A DNA stretch of 7,323 bases from Bacillota bacterium. Lineage in GTDB: Bacteria; Bacillota; Clostridia; Clostridiales; Clostridiaceae. The notes under the pieces were generated by a model. The model was not told the DNA's origin, ran no database searches, and was given only the letters and a program-made list of their open reading frames with translations. The number at the start of each line of letters is the position of its first letter. Position 1 is the first letter of the stretch. This document shows, one piece after another, positions 1 through 6,018 of this stretch. The stretch is from NCBI GenBank assembly GCA_030706065.1, contig JAUZPH010000175.1, forward strand, positions 1-7,323. The letters run 5' to 3'. The translations under genes and the position numbers were made by a program.

Positions 1-420
1 CAGCGATTTGCCATCAATCTTTAATTTTGAATCCGAACAGATGATGAAGTCTGCCAATTTATCAGAATTACCTGATTCTATTGCTGCTGTAATCTTTGCT
101 ACTTGTTTTTCTTTGCTGTTTAAAGCTGCTCCTGTAAAGTAGAGTGCAGCAAGTAAAAAGACAACTATGGCAGAGGACAGCGCTATTATTAATGGAGTCG
201 CTTTTAACCTGTATTTTGTCCTGAAGTTACCTGCCGGTGAGTCTTGAATGGTATAAGTATTTATATCACCGATTGGTGTCCTTTCCATTGGGTAACTGTT
301 TATGTCACCTGATGCAGTGGCTGAATAAACTGCAGAGTCGGTTAAAAGTGGCTGCCCACAGTCGGCACAGAACTTTTTTCCATCTTCAACCTGACTTATG
401 CATTGATTACAAAGGTTCAT
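1..420 (-). CDS. Zinc-ribbon single-pass membrane protein, TcaA/YvbJ-like (partial, N-terminal 140 codons)
   Basis: This minus-strand gene starts at position 420 and is still open at the left edge, so its C-terminus is not visible. The protein begins MNLCNQC and carries two CxxC knuckles (Cys4/Cys7 and Cys18/Cys21, the latter followed by Gly), a classic short zinc ribbon. A Ser/Thr/Pro-rich linker (about 25-68) follows, then basic residues K69, R71 and K73, then a hydrophobic helix at about 75-97. By the positive-inside rule the zinc ribbon is cytoplasmic and the rest outside. The first residues after the helix (KEKQVAKITAAIESGNSDKL) resemble the start of the extracellular domain of TcaA/YvbJ-type Firmicutes proteins. 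TcaA itself is linked to cell-wall antibiotic response, but no function can be assigned here. It is divergent from the uronate genes and probably unrelated to them. The zinc-ribbon and membrane layout is seen directly; the family name is from memory. Confidence 0.8.
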   Translation of the reverse strand, partial: MNLCNQCISQVEDGKKFCADCGQPLLTDSAVYSATASGDINSYPMERTPIGDINTYTIQDSPAGNFRTKYRLKATPLIIALSSAIVVFLLAALYFTGAALNSKEKQVAKITAAIESGNSDKLADFIICSDSKLKIDGKSL

Positions 421-428
421 TATCATTT

Positions 429-435
429 CTCCCTT
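429..435 (-). promoter_or_regulatory. Ribosome binding site deciding the start of the zinc-ribbon gene
   Basis: On the minus strand AAGGGAG lies 8 bases before the ATG at 420. A second in-frame ATG at 426 lies only 2 bases after the GGGAG core, too close for normal initiation, so the start at 420 is preferred. Confidence 0.65.
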
Positions 436-450
436 CAGTGAAAGAATAAT

Positions 451-481
451 GTTATATTGGTACTTCTTCTTTTCCTGACAA
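451..481 (-). promoter_or_regulatory. Candidate promoter of the zinc-ribbon gene
   Basis: Read on the minus strand, TTGTCA (481-476) and TATAAC (456-451) each match the sigma-A consensus at 5 of 6 bases. The spacer is 19 bases, longer than the preferred 17, which lowers confidence. The expected transcript start near 444 would leave a 5' leader of about 24 bases that contains the ribosome site. Confidence 0.4.
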
Positions 482-601
482 CTATAATTCTACATATATA
501 CAATATATCCTCTAAGATGTGGCAAAATGGAACGGAAAATATCAGAAGTTAAAATTTTATGAAGGAAACAAAGCTGTTATGGAATATTTAGGGATAATTA
601 C
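482..601. other. A/T-rich spacer with no supported gene
   Basis: This stretch lies between the divergent zinc-ribbon promoter and the permease remnant. A short plus-strand open stretch (about 519-608) has a GTG but no ribosome site and no recognisable product, so it is not called. No repeat, hairpin or RNA gene was seen. It may hold further decayed sequence. Confidence 0.4.
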
Positions 602-1740
602 AAGAATATAGTTATATTCTACACTGGTGAATTGGATGTGATTTTATATATAATCCTGGCACAGCTGGGAAGCTTAATATTAAAAAGAGCAAGAAGAAGA
701 AAAAAGTTCTACTACAGAACCTGAGGCTCATAACTAGCCTGGATTACCGTTTCAAACAGACGAAAAGGGTAATACTGGCCGCCAGCCTACTGATCTGATG
801 GAACATAAGGTACTGGAGGTAACGTTACTTAAGGCTTTCAGAGATGGTAACTTTCAGTATCCCTTCCTCAAAAGTGTCATAGATGCAGATAAGTTCAATG
901 CTGTTACCGGCAGCAGCATTCATGTTGATAAACGCTGCTATATCAGGTTGAATCAGTCAGGGGTAGACAGTGACCATGATGAAAATAAACTTGATACCAT
1001 GGACATCAACTTGATATCCGGTGAAATTTCCGGTAACTTCAAGTTTCAAGAGTCTGTCAATGGTATCAATTTTAACCGTCTGGAACTGTTTTCAATGGAC
1101 AATATCATACTGATGAATAGTGAGGATTACAATGGGTTTAAAAGCAAGGTGGGGGACTCGGAGCTTGAGAAGGTGCATCTTATAAATTTCAAGAATTGGA
1201 AGAACTCGAGAAGCACAGTCCGGAAACTAAATGATGGATTAAAGGCCTGGAACAAAACTACTCCTGAAAGTAGTTTTATTAAGGAATACGGAGGAGGGAG
1301 AACGGAGGAGGAATTATTAAAAGTCTCATCAAGAATAGAAAGTTATATAAGCCAAAGGCAGGGGACTTCGCTGCAGCTTTTTATATGCAGTTTACTGGGG
1401 TTGTTCTTTTATATAGCCTCCACAATAATGCTCTCCTTCAAATTATTTTCTGAAATCGATGAAGAGAAAGAAGAATACAGAAGACTCTATCATAATATAG
1501 GAATAAAAGATACTGAGGTAAAGAAGGCCATCTATCAGGAGCTTGGCGTTGAATTCTTCCTGCCCGTAGTGGTAGGAGCCTTTCTTTCATTTGTGTATAC
1601 CAGTGCATTTACCACTGACGCAGGGGAGTTGGCACGAAGCGGGTCCCTGATCTGCAATATTGGGGTAAGCCTGGTATATCTGACTTTCCTTTTTTCAAAT
1701 ATAGGAATTGAGCATAGGACCATAAAATACCACATAAAAA

Positions 1741-1756
1741 TTGTTCGCGTTAACAA
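1741..1756 (+). promoter_or_regulatory. LacI-family operator, upstream site of uxaC (O1)
   Basis: TTGTTCGCGTTAACAA is an imperfect palindrome centred on CG, with 6 of 8 base pairs symmetric. It shares the half-site CGTTAACA with three other sites in the window. It lies just upstream of the -35 box of the uxaC promoter, about -60 to -45 from the expected transcript start. It is 67 bp centre to centre from the downstream operator. Binding by the LacI-family protein encoded at 3413-4414 is inferred. Confidence 0.65.
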
Positions 1757-1764
1757 CTTAACTA

Positions 1765-1793
1765 TTGTTTTTTTATTACCTGTTATGTATAAT
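1765..1793 (+). promoter_or_regulatory. uxaC: Promoter of uxaC
   Basis: TTGTTT (1765-1770), a 17-base spacer and a perfect TATAAT (1788-1793) make a good sigma-A promoter. The predicted start near 1800 gives a leader of about 57 bases. It is flanked by two operator-like palindromes, one upstream of -35 and one at about +8 to +23, an arrangement typical of repression. Confidence 0.72.
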
Positions 1794-1807
1794 AATGTAA
1801 CTGGGTA

Positions 1808-1823
1808 ATGTTCACGTTAACAT
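1808..1823 (+). promoter_or_regulatory. LacI-family operator, downstream site of uxaC (O2)
   Basis: ATGTTCACGTTAACAT is a near-perfect palindrome (7 of 8 pairs symmetric) centred on CG, and the best of the four sites. It sits just downstream of the expected transcript start, where a bound repressor would block transcription. It also differs from the CcpA cre consensus TGWNANCGNTNWCA at one position, so a role in catabolite repression cannot be excluded. Confidence 0.72.
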
Positions 1824-1840
1824 TAAATAAGTGTGAAAGT

Positions 1841-1845
1841 GGAGG
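1841..1845 (+). promoter_or_regulatory. uxaC: Ribosome binding site deciding the uxaC start
   Basis: GGAGG lies 11 bases before the ATG at 1857, slightly long but usable. The in-frame GTG at 1833 lies upstream of this site and has no ribosome site of its own. Confidence 0.6.
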
Positions 1846-1856
1846 CAATAAAATTA

Positions 1857-3257
1857 ATGAAAAAGTTTATGGATGAAAATTTTTTACTTTCTAATGAAAC
1901 TGCCGTAAATTTATATCAAGACTATGCAAAAAGTATGCCTATCATAGACTATCATTGCCATATAAATCCCAAGGAGATATACGACAACAAAAAGTTTAAG
2001 AACATAACCGAAGTATGGCTGTACGGTGACCACTACAAATGGAGAGCTATGAGAAGCAACGGTATTGATGAGAAATACATTACCGGTGATGGAACCGACT
2101 ATGAAAAATTTTTAGCCTGGGCTAAAACATTATCAACAGCAATAGGCAATCCTCTTTATCATTGGACTCATCTTGAACTACAGAGATATTTCCGTATATA
2201 CGATGTATTAAACGAGAAAACAGCTCCTGCAATTTGGGAAAAGGCTAATGCATTACTTCGAGGGGAGGGCTTTAGGGTAAGAGATCTGATTAAAAAGTCA
2301 AATGTTAAAGTAATTTGTACTACTGATGATCCTACGGATTCTCTTGAGTATCATTTGAAGCTGAAGGAAGACAAAGAGTTTGATGTAAAAGTTCTTCCTG
2401 CATTCAGGCCTGATAAAGGTATCGAAATAGGCAGTGCAACTTTTATTCCCTGGGTTGAAAAACTTGGACAAGTAGCAGAAAGAAATATTGTCTGCTACAG
2501 CGACTTTTTGGAGGCTCTGGAAGCAAGAGTAAGGTTCTTCCACTCAGTAGGCTGCAGGGTATCGGATCATGCTTTGGATACAGTAGTCTATGCAGAGGCT
2601 TCCATGGAAGAAGCGGAAGAAGTTTTTGATAAGGCCTTAAAAGGGCAAGCTATAAGCCTTGAGGAAGAAAAGAAATACAAGACCTATACCTTACGACTTG
2701 TAGCAAAGCTTTATCATGAATTGGGATGGGCGATGCAGCTGCATATTGCAGCACTAAGAAACAACAACACGAGAATGCTTGAAAGATTAGGCCCGGACAC
2801 TGGCTTTGATGCCATCAATGATGAGTTTGTAGCCAATGCTCTCTCAAGATTTATGGATTCACTGGAAAGAGAAAATTCACTGCCAAAGACAATATTATAT
2901 ACTTTAAATCCGAAAGACAATTATGTACTCGGTACTATGCTCGGATGTTTCCAGGGGGATGGTATTCCGGGGAAAATACAGTTTGGGTCCGCCTGGTGGT
3001 TCAATGATCATATAGATGGAATAACAGAGCAGATGAAAACACTGGCAAACCTTGGACTATTGAGCCGCTTTGTAGGAATGCTTACAGATTCAAGAAGCTT
3101 CTTATCCTACCCGAGACATGAGTATTTCAGAAGAATAGGCTGTAACCTTATAGGAACCTGGGTAGAGAACGGAGAAGTCCCTGATGACTTGGAGTTCCTC
3201 GGAAAGATTGTTCAAGACATTTCCTACAATAATGCAAAAGAATATTTTGGAATGTAA
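1857..3257 (+). CDS. uxaC: Uronate isomerase (glucuronate/galacturonate isomerase)
   Basis: UxaC interconverts D-glucuronate with D-fructuronate and D-galacturonate with D-tagaturonate, the first cytoplasmic step of hexuronate catabolism. The 466-residue product matches the family length (about 470). It starts MKKFMDENFLL, closely matching the E. coli start region MTPFMTEDFLL. This, with the GGAGG site, favours ATG 1857 over the in-frame GTG at 1833. Family signatures in order are DYHCHI (31-36, metal-type His33 and His35), GDHYKWRAMR (57-66), IGNPLYHWTHLEL (96-108), TTDDPTDSLEYH (155-166), SDHALD (236-241), RNNNTRM (301-307), QFGSAWWFND (375-384) and SRFVGMLTDSRSFLSYPRHE (403-422, with Asp411). 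It belongs to the amidohydrolase-like superfamily. The gene ends in tandem TAA stops (3255-3260). It has its own promoter flanked by two operators, and no clear intrinsic terminator separates it from the regulator gene. Confidence 0.98.
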   Translation: MKKFMDENFLLSNETAVNLYQDYAKSMPIIDYHCHINPKEIYDNKKFKNITEVWLYGDHYKWRAMRSNGIDEKYITGDGTDYEKFLAWAKTLSTAIGNPLYHWTHLELQRYFRIYDVLNEKTAPAIWEKANALLRGEGFRVRDLIKKSNVKVICTTDDPTDSLEYHLKLKEDKEFDVKVLPAFRPDKGIEIGSATFIPWVEKLGQVAERNIVCYSDFLEALEARVRFFHSVGCRVSDHALDTVVYAEASMEEAEEVFDKALKGQAISLEEEKKYKTYTLRLVAKLYHELGWAMQLHIAALRNNNTRMLERLGPDTGFDAINDEFVANALSRFMDSLERENSLPKTILYTLNPKDNYVLGTMLGCFQGDGIPGKIQFGSAWWFNDHIDGITEQMKTLANLGLLSRFVGMLTDSRSFLSYPRHEYFRRIGCNLIGTWVENGEVPDDLEFLGKIVQDISYNNAKEYFGM

Positions 3258-3299
3258 TAACAACAATTGAAGATAACGAAAAATTTTTCTTTCAGCTGC

Positions 3300-3315
3300 G
3301 TGTTAACGTACGCAA
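3300..3315 (-). promoter_or_regulatory. LacI-family operator-like half-site before the regulator gene (O3)
   Basis: On the minus strand this reads TTGCGTACGTTAACAC. The CGTTAACA half is perfect and aligns with the other three sites, but the other half keeps only TG and the central AC. It lies in the uxaC-regulator gap, just upstream of a weak promoter candidate, and suggests autoregulation. It also falls inside a broader GCGT...ACGC inverted repeat (3298-3313). Confidence 0.5.
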
Positions 3316-3323
3316 ATCGGTAC

Positions 3324-3352
3324 TTGCTTATTCACTAATTTCTTTTTAATCT
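3324..3352 (+). promoter_or_regulatory. Weak promoter candidate for the regulator gene
   Basis: TTGCTT (3324-3329), a 17-base spacer and TAATCT (3347-3352) form the best pair I could find, but the -10 match is poor (3 of 6). Other A/T-rich -10-like strings occur at 3366-3381 without a good -35. The gene may also be reached by read-through from uxaC. Confidence 0.25.
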
Positions 3353-3397
3353 AACAAAAATGTGCTAATACTAATTATAAAAATGATGTTTAACCAA

Positions 3398-3412
3398 GGG
3401 AGGTGACCCCCC
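3398..3412 (+). promoter_or_regulatory. Ribosome binding site of the regulator gene within a small GC hairpin
   Basis: GGGAGG-TGA-CCCCCC can fold into a stem of five G-C pairs with one A-C mismatch and a three-base loop. It ends directly before the GTG start at 3413. The GGAGG core is both the ribosome site (9 bases before GTG) and the 5' arm, so folding would hide it. The pairing is seen in sequence; a regulatory effect is inferred. Confidence 0.5.
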
Positions 3413-4414
3413 GTGAGTGTAACAATAAAAGATATAGCAAAGATTGCCAATGTATCACATACGACGGTCTCCAGAGCACTAAATGACAGCCCGCTTATAA
3501 CCGATGAAACGAAAAGGAGAATAAAAGCTATAGCAGAGCAGCTCAATTACGTCCCTAACTATAGTGCAAAGAGTCTTGTGCTGCAAAAATCTTATACAAT
3601 TGGGTTATTCTTCTCATCCATCAGTCAGGGCACATCTCCGAGTTTCTTCTTTGAGACGGTAAAAGGAGTCAATAATGCTATCGAGGAAAATTACAACCTG
3701 GTGGTAAGAGGGATTGATAATTACAACGACTTTTCAACCATTGATAAAAAAAGGTTCGATGGGATAGTCCTGCTCAGCCAGAGCGAGAGGGACAACGAGT
3801 TTATTTATCATGTGCTGCATAAGGGAATACCTTTGGTTGTCTTAAACAGAGAGATTGAAGGAAACTCCTTTATAAACATATTGTCCGATGATAAAGAGGG
3901 GTCTTATAAGGCTGTAAGGTATCTGATAGAAAACAATCATAAAAATATTGCCATAATAGAAGGAAGGGAGAGCTTTAAATCCTCCATTGAAAGAAGAGAC
4001 GGATTTCTAAAAGCTCTTATTGAATGCAATATTCCAGTACGGAGCGAATATATGGTAAAGGGTAATTACAGCATGAAAAGCGGTTACGATGGCATGAAGG
4101 AACTTCTTAAATTAACTGTACCGCCTACTGCAGTATTTTGTTCAAATGACGATATGGCTGTTGGTGCTATTAAAGCTGTTTTTGAAAGCGGGCTCTCCGT
4201 ACCAGGAGACATTTCCGTTGTCGGGTTTGATAATATTGGTTTTTCAGAATTCTCTACACCTTCACTGACCACAGTGAAGAGGCCCATGGAGGAAATAAGC
4301 ATTATGGGTGGAAGAAAGATATCGAATCTCATAGATAAACATTCTTCTAATTATGAAAAGATTTATATAAAAACCGAACTCATTATCAGAGACTCAGTGG
4401 CTACATTAAAATAA
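3413..4414 (+). CDS. LacI-family transcriptional regulator, probable hexuronate repressor
   Basis: The 333-residue protein has the full LacI/GalR layout. An N-terminal helix-turn-helix (residues 5-24: IKDIAKIANVSHTTVSRALN) is followed by a hinge with YVPNYSAKSL (46-55), where Leu55 is the residue that in this family inserts at the central CG of the operator. A periplasmic-binding-protein-like sensor domain follows from about 61. Typical sensor motifs are FDGIVLLSQS, PLVVLNRE, SDDKEGSYKAVRYLIENNHK, CSNDDMAVGAIKA and SVVGFDNIGFSEFSTPSLTT. The start is GTG, preceded by a strong GGAGG. The gene sits between uxaC and uxaB on the same strand, and palindromes with a central CG precede all three. It is therefore likely to repress the uronate genes and itself, released by an uronate or a pathway intermediate; the effector cannot be read from the sequence. 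Regulators of this kind carry names such as UxaR or KdgR, but I cannot choose between them. Confidence 0.93.
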   Translation: MSVTIKDIAKIANVSHTTVSRALNDSPLITDETKRRIKAIAEQLNYVPNYSAKSLVLQKSYTIGLFFSSISQGTSPSFFFETVKGVNNAIEENYNLVVRGIDNYNDFSTIDKKRFDGIVLLSQSERDNEFIYHVLHKGIPLVVLNREIEGNSFINILSDDKEGSYKAVRYLIENNHKNIAIIEGRESFKSSIERRDGFLKALIECNIPVRSEYMVKGNYSMKSGYDGMKELLKLTVPPTAVFCSNDDMAVGAIKAVFESGLSVPGDISVVGFDNIGFSEFSTPSLTTVKRPMEEISIMGGRKISNLIDKHSSNYEKIYIKTELIIRDSVATLK

Positions 4415-4417
4415 AAG

Positions 4418-4465
4418 AAATTTAACAATATATTATTTGTACATTGATAATATATTGTTAAATTT
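4418..4465 (+). terminator. 19-bp perfect A/T-rich inverted repeat after the regulator gene, probable terminator
   Basis: The arms 4418-4436 and 4447-4465 are exact reverse complements over 19 bases, separated by a 10-base loop. The hairpin begins 3 bases after the regulator's stop codon. Only one pair is G-C, and the T-run at the 3' arm is just four bases. It is therefore weaker and less typical than a standard intrinsic terminator, though the stem length and position fit one. Because the stem is symmetric it could act in both directions, or protect an mRNA 3' end. Confidence 0.55.
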
Positions 4466-4474
4466 TAAATATGT

Positions 4475-4502
4475 ATTACATTAAATAAAAAGACAATAGA
4501 TT
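4475..4502 (+). promoter_or_regulatory. uxaB: Candidate promoter of uxaBA
   Basis: ATTACA (4475-4480), a 16-base spacer and TAGATT (4497-4502) each match consensus at 4 of 6 bases. The expected start near 4509 would place the operator at 4512-4527 just downstream, mirroring the uxaC promoter. The match is modest; the layout is the main support. Confidence 0.35.
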
Positions 4503-4511
4503 CTTACGGGT

Positions 4512-4527
4512 GTGCACACGTTAACAA
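4512..4527 (+). promoter_or_regulatory. LacI-family operator before uxaB (O4)
   Basis: GTGCACACGTTAACAA carries the perfect half-site CGTTAACA and the opposite TG, with the central CG conserved. The left half is otherwise degenerate (4 of 8 pairs symmetric). It ends 9 bases before the GGAGG of uxaB, where a repressor would block transcription of uxaB and uxaA. Four copies of this motif at the three upstream regions of one locus argue against chance. Confidence 0.6.
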
Positions 4528-4536
4528 AATATGAAT

Positions 4537-4541
4537 GGAGG
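4537..4541 (+). promoter_or_regulatory. uxaB: Ribosome binding site deciding the uxaB start
   Basis: GGAGG lies 7 bases before the ATG at 4549. The longer in-frame ATG at 4531 lies upstream of this site, has no ribosome site of its own and immediately follows the operator, so 4549 is the likely start. Confidence 0.8.
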
Positions 4542-4548
4542 ATTTGTG

Positions 4549-5997
4549 ATGAAATTAAACAGAGAGCTTTTTAAAGAATTCAAGCAGTATCCGGAGAAGG
4601 TTGTACAATTTGGAGAAGGCAACTTTCTAAGGGGTTTTGTAGACTGGCAGATTGACAAGATGAATAAGGAAGCGGGTTTTAACGGCAGTGTAGTAGTAGT
4701 ACAACCTATTGAACACGGCCTTATCGACATGTTGAATGAACAGGATGGATTATACACACTTTATCTGCAGGGTATAAAAGATGGGGAAGCTGTTAAAGAG
4801 CATGCCGTAATGAACAGCATAAGTAGGGGCATCAATCCCTTTGATAAATATGATGATTATTTAAAGGTTGCCGAGCAGCCGGAGCTGAGATTCATAATAT
4901 CAAATACAACTGAGGCAGGAATCGCTTATGATGAGAAGGACAGATTTGAGGATTCCCCAAAGGTAAGCTTTCCAGGTAAGCTGACAGCTTTCATGTACCA
5001 TAGATTTAAGGCTTTCAGCGGAGACAAAAACAAGGGATTTATCATAATTCCCTGCGAGCTTATCGATAGAAACGGTGAGAAACTCATGAGAGCAGTTCTA
5101 CAATATTCGGAACTCTGGAACCTCGGACAGAAATTTATAAACTGGGTAAAGGATGCCAATACCTTCTGCTGCAGTCTGGTTGACAGAATAGTTACCGGTT
5201 ACCCGAGGGATACGATAAAGGAAATAACTGAAGAATTGGGCTATGAGGATAATCTGGTGGATGTGGCAGAACAGTTCCACCTATGGGTAATAGAAGGGCC
5301 GGCATGGATAGAAGATGAGTTCCCGACAGGAAAGGCAGGACTTAATGTAAAATTCGTTGAGGACATGACTCCGTACAGAACGAGAAAAGTAAGAATATTA
5401 AACGGACCCCATACTGCACTGGTACCGGTGGCATATCTTTACGGCCTTGATACAGTTGGACAATCTGTAGATCACCAGGTCATTGGAGAATTCATAAAAG
5501 GAGTTATGTATGACGAAATAATACCAACTCTTGATCTTCCTGAAGAAGAATTAAAGTATTTTGCAGGAGCAGTACTTGAAAGATTCCACAATCCCTTTGT
5601 CAATCACTATCTGATGAGTATCGCGTTAAACTCCATGTCAAAATACGAAACAAGAGATCTGCCTACTCTGCTGGAGTATTTGAAGAGAAAAGGTGAACTT
5701 CCGCAGAAATTGGTGTTCTCCCTGGCTGCCCTTATAGAATTCTACAAGGGTAAAAGAGGAGAAGAGGATATAAAGCTTGTAGATGATTCAGACATTCTGG
5801 ATCTATATAATGCAGCCTGGGGGAGCTTTGACGGAACGGAGGCCGGCTTAAGAAAGATAGTAATGACAGTACTTGGTTATGAAAAGAATTGGAAGATGAA
5901 TTTGAATGATGTGAGGGGCCTTACCGATGCAGTTACTCATTATCTTGTAAGTATAGAAAAGTCAGGCATAAAAGAGGCGCTTAAAGAAGTTATGTAA
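4549..5997 (+). CDS. uxaB: Tagaturonate reductase (altronate oxidoreductase)
   Basis: UxaB reduces D-tagaturonate to D-altronate with NADH, the second step of galacturonate catabolism. The 482-residue protein agrees with the family length (E. coli 483). It is a polyol-specific long-chain dehydrogenase. The N-terminal cofactor-binding part has QFGEGNFLRGFVDW (20-33). SNTTEAG, IIIPCELID and VDRIVTGYPRD follow. The catalytic Lys/Asn/His set known from mannitol dehydrogenases appears as RKVRILNGPHT, with Lys280, Asn285 and His288 at the family spacing. Close agreement with UxaB across its whole length separates it from the related fructuronate reductase UxuB and from mannitol dehydrogenase. The start at 4549 is chosen from the GGAGG. 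The gap to uxaA is only 21 bases, so the two are very probably one operon, behind the operator at 4512-4527. Confidence 0.95.
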   Translation: MKLNRELFKEFKQYPEKVVQFGEGNFLRGFVDWQIDKMNKEAGFNGSVVVVQPIEHGLIDMLNEQDGLYTLYLQGIKDGEAVKEHAVMNSISRGINPFDKYDDYLKVAEQPELRFIISNTTEAGIAYDEKDRFEDSPKVSFPGKLTAFMYHRFKAFSGDKNKGFIIIPCELIDRNGEKLMRAVLQYSELWNLGQKFINWVKDANTFCCSLVDRIVTGYPRDTIKEITEELGYEDNLVDVAEQFHLWVIEGPAWIEDEFPTGKAGLNVKFVEDMTPYRTRKVRILNGPHTALVPVAYLYGLDTVGQSVDHQVIGEFIKGVMYDEIIPTLDLPEEELKYFAGAVLERFHNPFVNHYLMSIALNSMSKYETRDLPTLLEYLKRKGELPQKLVFSLAALIEFYKGKRGEEDIKLVDDSDILDLYNAAWGSFDGTEAGLRKIVMTVLGYEKNWKMNLNDVRGLTDAVTHYLVSIEKSGIKEALKEVM

Positions 5998-6018
5998 AAA
6001 TAGAATGGAGGTGGTTCT

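Larger units (their letters stand above)
602..1808 (+). pseudogene. Degraded FtsX-type ABC transporter permease (N-terminus lost, frame broken)
   Basis: The longest intact piece, from an ATG at 798 to 1808, encodes 336 residues and has no ribosome site before it. Its last third is the C-terminal FtsX permease unit. It has a helix at about 192-214, a charged cytoplasmic loop (DEEKEEYRRLYHNIG, then a KKAIYQELG segment) and helices at about 253-271 and 283-302. Upstream, permease-like sequence continues in other frames. Positions 632-721 read LDVILYIILAQLGSLILK, then a basic stretch and FYYRT, before a TGA at 722. Positions 721-795 in the next frame read LRLITSLDYRFKQTKRVILA, then ASLLI, before a TGA at 796. 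This looks like one permease broken by a one-base loss near 719-721 and by a deletion or shift at 795-798. Full-length relatives have roughly 600 or more residues, and no ATPase gene adjoins. Codons 315-336 overlap the uxaC operator and promoter, so the native C-terminus is probably lost as well. The left boundary is approximate. Confidence 0.72.

Noticed and set aside
237..449. Plus-strand 70-codon ORF
   Set aside because: It is antisense to the well-supported zinc-ribbon gene, lacks a ribosome site and has no recognisable features.
519..611. Short plus-strand open stretch with a GTG and a Trp/Tyr-rich translation
   Set aside because: It has no ribosome site, no recognisable product and chance-level length. 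It may be decayed sequence.
1288..1311. Ten-base purine direct repeat (ACGGAGGAGG twice) resembling ribosome sites
   Set aside because: It lies within the permease remnant coding for a Gly/Glu-rich stretch, and no start codon lies at a suitable distance.
798..1808. 336-residue ORF as an intact permease gene
   Set aside because: It has no ribosome site. Permease-like sequence continues upstream in other frames, the N-terminal membrane domain is missing, and the C-terminus runs into a promoter.
3278..3289. GAAAAATTTTTC palindrome after uxaC as a terminator
   Set aside because: The palindrome has no loop and no GC stem, so it cannot form a standard terminator hairpin. The nearby GCGT/ACGC pairing is only 4 bp and lacks a T-run.
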